Below the pieces are notes generated by a model that did no database searches, was not told the DNA's origin, and saw only the letters and a program-made list of their open reading frames with translations. From contig JABWAJ010000196.1 of assembly GCA_013361075.1 (NCBI GenBank), forward strand, positions 1-9,173: a stretch of DNA of 9,173 bases, given 5' to 3'. Each line of letters starts with the position of its first letter. Position 1 is the stretch's first letter. This document shows positions 6,295-9,173 of the stretch, piece after piece. The position numbers and the translations under genes are program-made. Origin of the DNA: Saprospiraceae bacterium (lineage in GTDB: Bacteria > Bacteroidota > Bacteroidia > Chitinophagales > Saprospiraceae).

Positions 6295-6873
6295 GGTCAT
6301 GCGTTTGTCTTACTTATCGCCTCCTATGTGCCTCGCTTGTATTCTATTTGTATTGGAATTACAAATTTAAGACGACATCTGAACAAAACGGACAAAAATT
6401 CTCCTTGTAATTCACCTCCCTCCAGATTAGTTGGCCTTTTACCCTATTTCCTTAGTATGGGGTTCTCAGCCAGTGTATGGTAAAAACAAATCACTAAACT
6501 CTTATGTGTACACACTACAGCTCCCAACTGCTCTATCCATTTTTAGATTGCTTTCCTGCCTTTGATTGTGGCCGCGTGGCGGTGCAAACCATCAAGACTC
6601 TTGTGCTCCGCTCTTGTATCACCAACACAGGGCGTCACTTTGAAGAACAAGAACAACACACGATCCCTTAACGTGATTTGCGATCTGACGCTGAGCCATC
6701 ACCAATGCTCGGAGGAGAAAGGCTGTATGGATTACTGCAGCGTAAGCTATTGGAGCAAATCTTCAGCCATCCAGTTAAATCATTTCTAAAATACTATTTA
6801 TGCTCAACCAGGCTAGGCTCTTCCGGAGCATTGACGGATGCATTTTTAATAACTATGACAAACTATTAATACG

Positions 6874-9173
6874 ATGAGAAACCTCTATAACGGAGAAAGG
6901 GAATATACCCCTTCACTAAAGTTAAGGGCGAAGCAGATGCCCCTTGCGGCATACTGCAGTACTCAAACTCGGAGTCGTGTTCGCTATGCATTGCGCTCCC
7001 TGATTTGCCTGCTTTTAAGCAGTTCAGTATTCAGTAGCCTTCAGGCGGCGACAACGTCTCCTTTGGTCCTTACCGCTAAGTACAGGCAAACATTAGCCTG
7101 GGACCGTTTTTTGATGGGTGATTTTTCCTTTTTGGGGAAATTATCTGCAGCGGCAGACCGTAAAGATGGGGCTGCGTTTTATTTTGGGAGTAAGCGCCTG
7201 GAGGCTTTGCGTGAGCGTCACTACGCAAACGCAGAACCCTTTTTCGACTTCACAGAGTTGAAAACCCCGGGCGAATCTCAACAAATGATGTCGGAGTCTC
7301 TCCCTGCCGGTACCCTTATCATTGCCATGGACTTTGCTTTGCAGGAGAGTAGCGAAACCCGGGTACGGCAGGCTTACGGCTTGGCTGTCCGCTTGTTGCA
7401 CGCCGGCATACCACTCAAATGGATCATTAATCCTGCCAAAGCAAACAGAACTGCCAATGATTTCAGCGCCTCCGCTCGCCGTCTGTATCCAACCACGAGT
7501 ACTTATGCTACCCGGAACTTCAAAGCCGGCCCGATTGCCATCTTTCCCGGCTTCGAGGCCCAGGCACAAACTGTAATCAACAGCTTTGGTAATGGAATCA
7601 GGGTATATGAGCTGCAAAATGCCACCACTGTGGATGTGCACTCCAACCTTACCCACAAGCCTTTTGTATTTGTGGAAGTAACTCAAAATTCCACTATTCA
7701 TACCAGTATTTTGAGTGCGGCCGGCCTTTCTTCCGGAACGCACTACACTACGGGTAATCTCACGACAATTGACGCCGACGAATGTGTCACCATCATCACG
7801 GTTCCGCACAATGACGCCATCTCCAGTGCCCAAAAGAATGCTGTAAAAGCTTTCGTACGCAGTGGTGGCAACTTTTTTGCCCAGTGTGCGGCCGTACGGG
7901 GTTTTCAGGCGGCTGACCCTCGGGTATTTACCAATGCCGGATTCAGAGACACACCGGGGGTGGGTACCTTTTTATACGATAATCCTCAGGAGCCTTCTGC
8001 TCAATTTGAAGGCAATATCGAAGATGAAGCCGGCTCCTTGGTGGACTTTGGGTTTAACACCGATCCGCCGGGTGGTACCCGTATTGTGCACGATAGTGAC
8101 AATGATTTTAAAGCCTACACCGGCCGAATTGATGGCGTCACTGCCAGTGGTGGTGGGTACGTTCATTATTTGGGTGGACACGACCATGGCGGCGATATAG
8201 ATGCCGATCGCTACTACCTGAACGCCGTCTTGCGTTCTGCCATACGGCCAACAAGTTGTAATCTCAATTTAGGCCCCGTCGCTCAAAACGACAGCGGTAC
8301 CATAGACTGCGGCAATGCCTCCGTCACCATCAATGTACTGGCCAACGACACCGACCCACTGGGTGGCTCCCTCACCGTGAACCTGCTGGGCAGCGGTACG
8401 AGCGGCACCTTTGTCAACAACGGCAATGGTACCGTCACTTACACCGGCAACGTCAGTGGATTATGGAGTGCTGATCAGGTCACTTATGAGGCTTGTAATG
8501 GTACTTCCTGTAGCCAGGCTACCATTACGATCACTGGCCCAAGTACGACCACGAATTCGATCCAAGGCACCGTTTTCAACGATGCCAATAACAATACCGT
8601 TTTGAACGGTGGAGAGAGCGGCGTTGCAGGAATAACCGTTCAACTTTTTGAAACCGGAAACCCAACTCCAGTCCAAACCACCACCACTACTGCCGGAGGC
8701 GCCTACGGATTTACCGTGAATCCTCCCGTTAGTTGTACAAGTGGAACTTTGTTAGCCAGTGAAGATTCATTTACGGCCCAAGAAGCAGGTAATACGAACT
8801 ATGGTACTTGTAACGAGCTTGGCATGTCCAGTTACAATGGTAATTTTGATGCCTACACTTACGCGCGTTTCAATTTGAGTGGAATCAATAGCGCTTGCCC
8901 AATTGTATCGGCACAGTTTATTGTAACGCATACGAGTTCGAGTACTTGTTGGGGCGAAGGCGGGTCTTCAACGCCCTTCACCTTTGAGGCGCGCAGGCCT
9001 ACCGGTTCCTGGACAGAAGGTGGGCTCACCTGGAACAACCAACCTGGCAATACGGGTAGCTACGGAACCCAAACCGGAAGTAGGAGTGATGCTGCGGGTG
9101 TCAACTACACCTTCGATGTTACCAGCCTGGTTCAAGGATGGTTAAACAACACCATCACCAATAACGGTATCGT
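6874..9173 (+). CDS. Large secreted modular protein (GATase-like region, cadherin-like, SdrD_B-like, DNRLRE), 3' truncated by window end
   Basis: The frame stays open for 766 codons to the last base. ATG 6874 is the first start after an in-frame TGA (6856-6858); ATG 6937 (M22) is an alternative giving a shorter N-region. A signal peptide is visible: basic 32-41, hydrophobic SLICLLLSSSVFSSLQA (42-58), cleavage near LQA-A. Residues about 143-460 form an alpha/beta region with LPAGTLIIAMDFALQ, THKPFVFVEV, VKAFVRSGGNFFAQCAAV (324-341) and GGHDHGGD (434-441). This is reminiscent of a class-I glutamine-amidotransferase-like fold, with Cys338 and His436/438 as possible but unproven active residues. 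Then come a tandem-95/cadherin-like domain with NVLANDTDPLGG (487-498), an SdrD_B-like domain with GTVFNDANNN (565-574) and a DNRLRE-type domain (about 628-766) containing ARFNLSGI and TGSWTEGGLTWNNQP. The lost C-terminus may carry a type IX secretion signal, which is inference. Probably cell-surface or extracellular; function unknown. Confidence 0.88.
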   Translation, partial: MRNLYNGEREYTPSLKLRAKQMPLAAYCSTQTRSRVRYALRSLICLLLSSSVFSSLQAATTSPLVLTAKYRQTLAWDRFLMGDFSFLGKLSAAADRKDGAAFYFGSKRLEALRERHYANAEPFFDFTELKTPGESQQMMSESLPAGTLIIAMDFALQESSETRVRQAYGLAVRLLHAGIPLKWIINPAKANRTANDFSASARRLYPTTSTYATRNFKAGPIAIFPGFEAQAQTVINSFGNGIRVYELQNATTVDVHSNLTHKPFVFVEVTQNSTIHTSILSAAGLSSGTHYTTGNLTTIDADECVTIITVPHNDAISSAQKNAVKAFVRSGGNFFAQCAAVRGFQAADPRVFTNAGFRDTPGVGTFLYDNPQEPSAQFEGNIEDEAGSLVDFGFNTDPPGGTRIVHDSDNDFKAYTGRIDGVTASGGGYVHYLGGHDHGGDIDADRYYLNAVLRSAIRPTSCNLNLGPVAQNDSGTIDCGNASVTINVLANDTDPLGGSLTVNLLGSGTSGTFVNNGNGTVTYTGNVSGLWSADQVTYEACNGTSCSQATITITGPSTTTNSIQGTVFNDANNNTVLNGGESGVAGITVQLFETGNPTPVQTTTTTAGGAYGFTVNPPVSCTSGTLLASEDSFTAQEAGNTNYGTCNELGMSSYNGNFDAYTYARFNLSGINSACPIVSAQFIVTHTSSSTCWGEGGSSTPFTFEARRPTGSWTEGGLTWNNQPGNTGSYGTQTGSRSDAAGVNYTFDVTSLVQGWLNNTITNNGI

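Larger units (their letters stand above)
5824..6873. other. 1,050-nt intergenic region between divergent genes
   Basis: No supported gene, tRNA or rRNA is visible. Two frames of 75 and 63 codons (6562-6789 and 6678-6869) have no recognisable motifs and overlap each other. The region separates the minus-strand TPR/HTH gene from the plus-strand secreted-protein gene, so it should contain both promoters. It holds a three-unit LytTR-like array (6171-6221), an inverted copy (6280-6289), a possible minus-strand -7 box (TAAATTTG on that strand, 6362-6369, with no well-spaced TTTG) and a 9-bp inverted repeat (GAATTACAA 6356-6364, TTGTAATTC 6405-6413). From about 6440 to 6870 nothing else was recognised. 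Confidence 0.6.

Noticed and set aside
6562..6869. Two short overlapping plus-strand frames (75 and 63 codons) just upstream of the secreted-protein gene
   Set aside because: There are no motifs, signal peptide or ribosome-site support, and they overlap each other in different frames. Chance frames are expected in a 1-kb gap.
6645..6873. Search for a promoter immediately upstream of the secreted-protein gene
   Set aside because: No TAnnTTTG box was found within about 230 nt of the start codon. The nearest near-matches are too poor or too distant to claim.
7141..7833. 230-codon minus-strand frame
   Set aside because: It is fully opposite the secreted-protein gene, whose signal peptide and domain motifs are clear in the plus-strand frame. 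No recognisable content.
8160..8167. Reverse copy of AATGAACG
   Set aside because: It is a lone copy inside the secreted-protein coding sequence, with no phased partner. Probably chance.

Overview
The window looks like the chromosome of a free-living Bacteroidota, most likely of the Saprospiria type. This is inferred from a SusC/SusD outer-membrane pair, TAnnTTTG-like promoter boxes, a LytTR regulator, a membrane-bound TPR/HTH regulator, and a large secreted multi-domain protein with cadherin-like, SdrD_B-like and DNRLRE modules. The genus cannot be fixed from the sequence.

Layout. Positions 1-2080 (+) hold the 3' end of a SusC/RagA-type TonB-dependent transporter gene and a complete SusD/RagB-type lipoprotein gene, 18 nt apart. 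They are closed by a strong hairpin terminator at 2109-2148. On the minus strand follow three signalling genes: a 145-aa receiver-like protein without an output domain (2177-2614), a 271-aa receiver-LytTR response regulator (3138-3953), and a 562-aa protein with a signal peptide, TPRs, one membrane span and a cytoplasmic LuxR-like HTH (4135-5823). The stretch 5824-6873 has no convincing gene. From 6874 (+) an open reading frame runs off the window end and encodes a large secreted modular protein.

The most interesting signal is in the non-coding DNA. The octamer AATGAACG and close variants recur in the gaps. Two clusters form three-copy direct-repeat arrays with helical phasing: cores at 4053/4074/4095 (21, 21 bp) and at 6175/6195/6216 (20, 21 bp). 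The repeats resemble the recalled LytTR-family binding consensus, and paired sites about 21 bp apart are how LytTR regulators usually bind. The first array lies immediately upstream of an exact TAnnTTTG box that would drive the LytTR gene itself. The simplest reading is an autoregulated LytTR regulator with a second operator array in the long gap before the TPR/HTH gene and the secreted protein, plus weaker or single sites near the receiver-like gene and a tiny promoter-terminator unit. Target assignment is inference. SusCD may be an unrelated neighbour, because its promoter lies outside the window.
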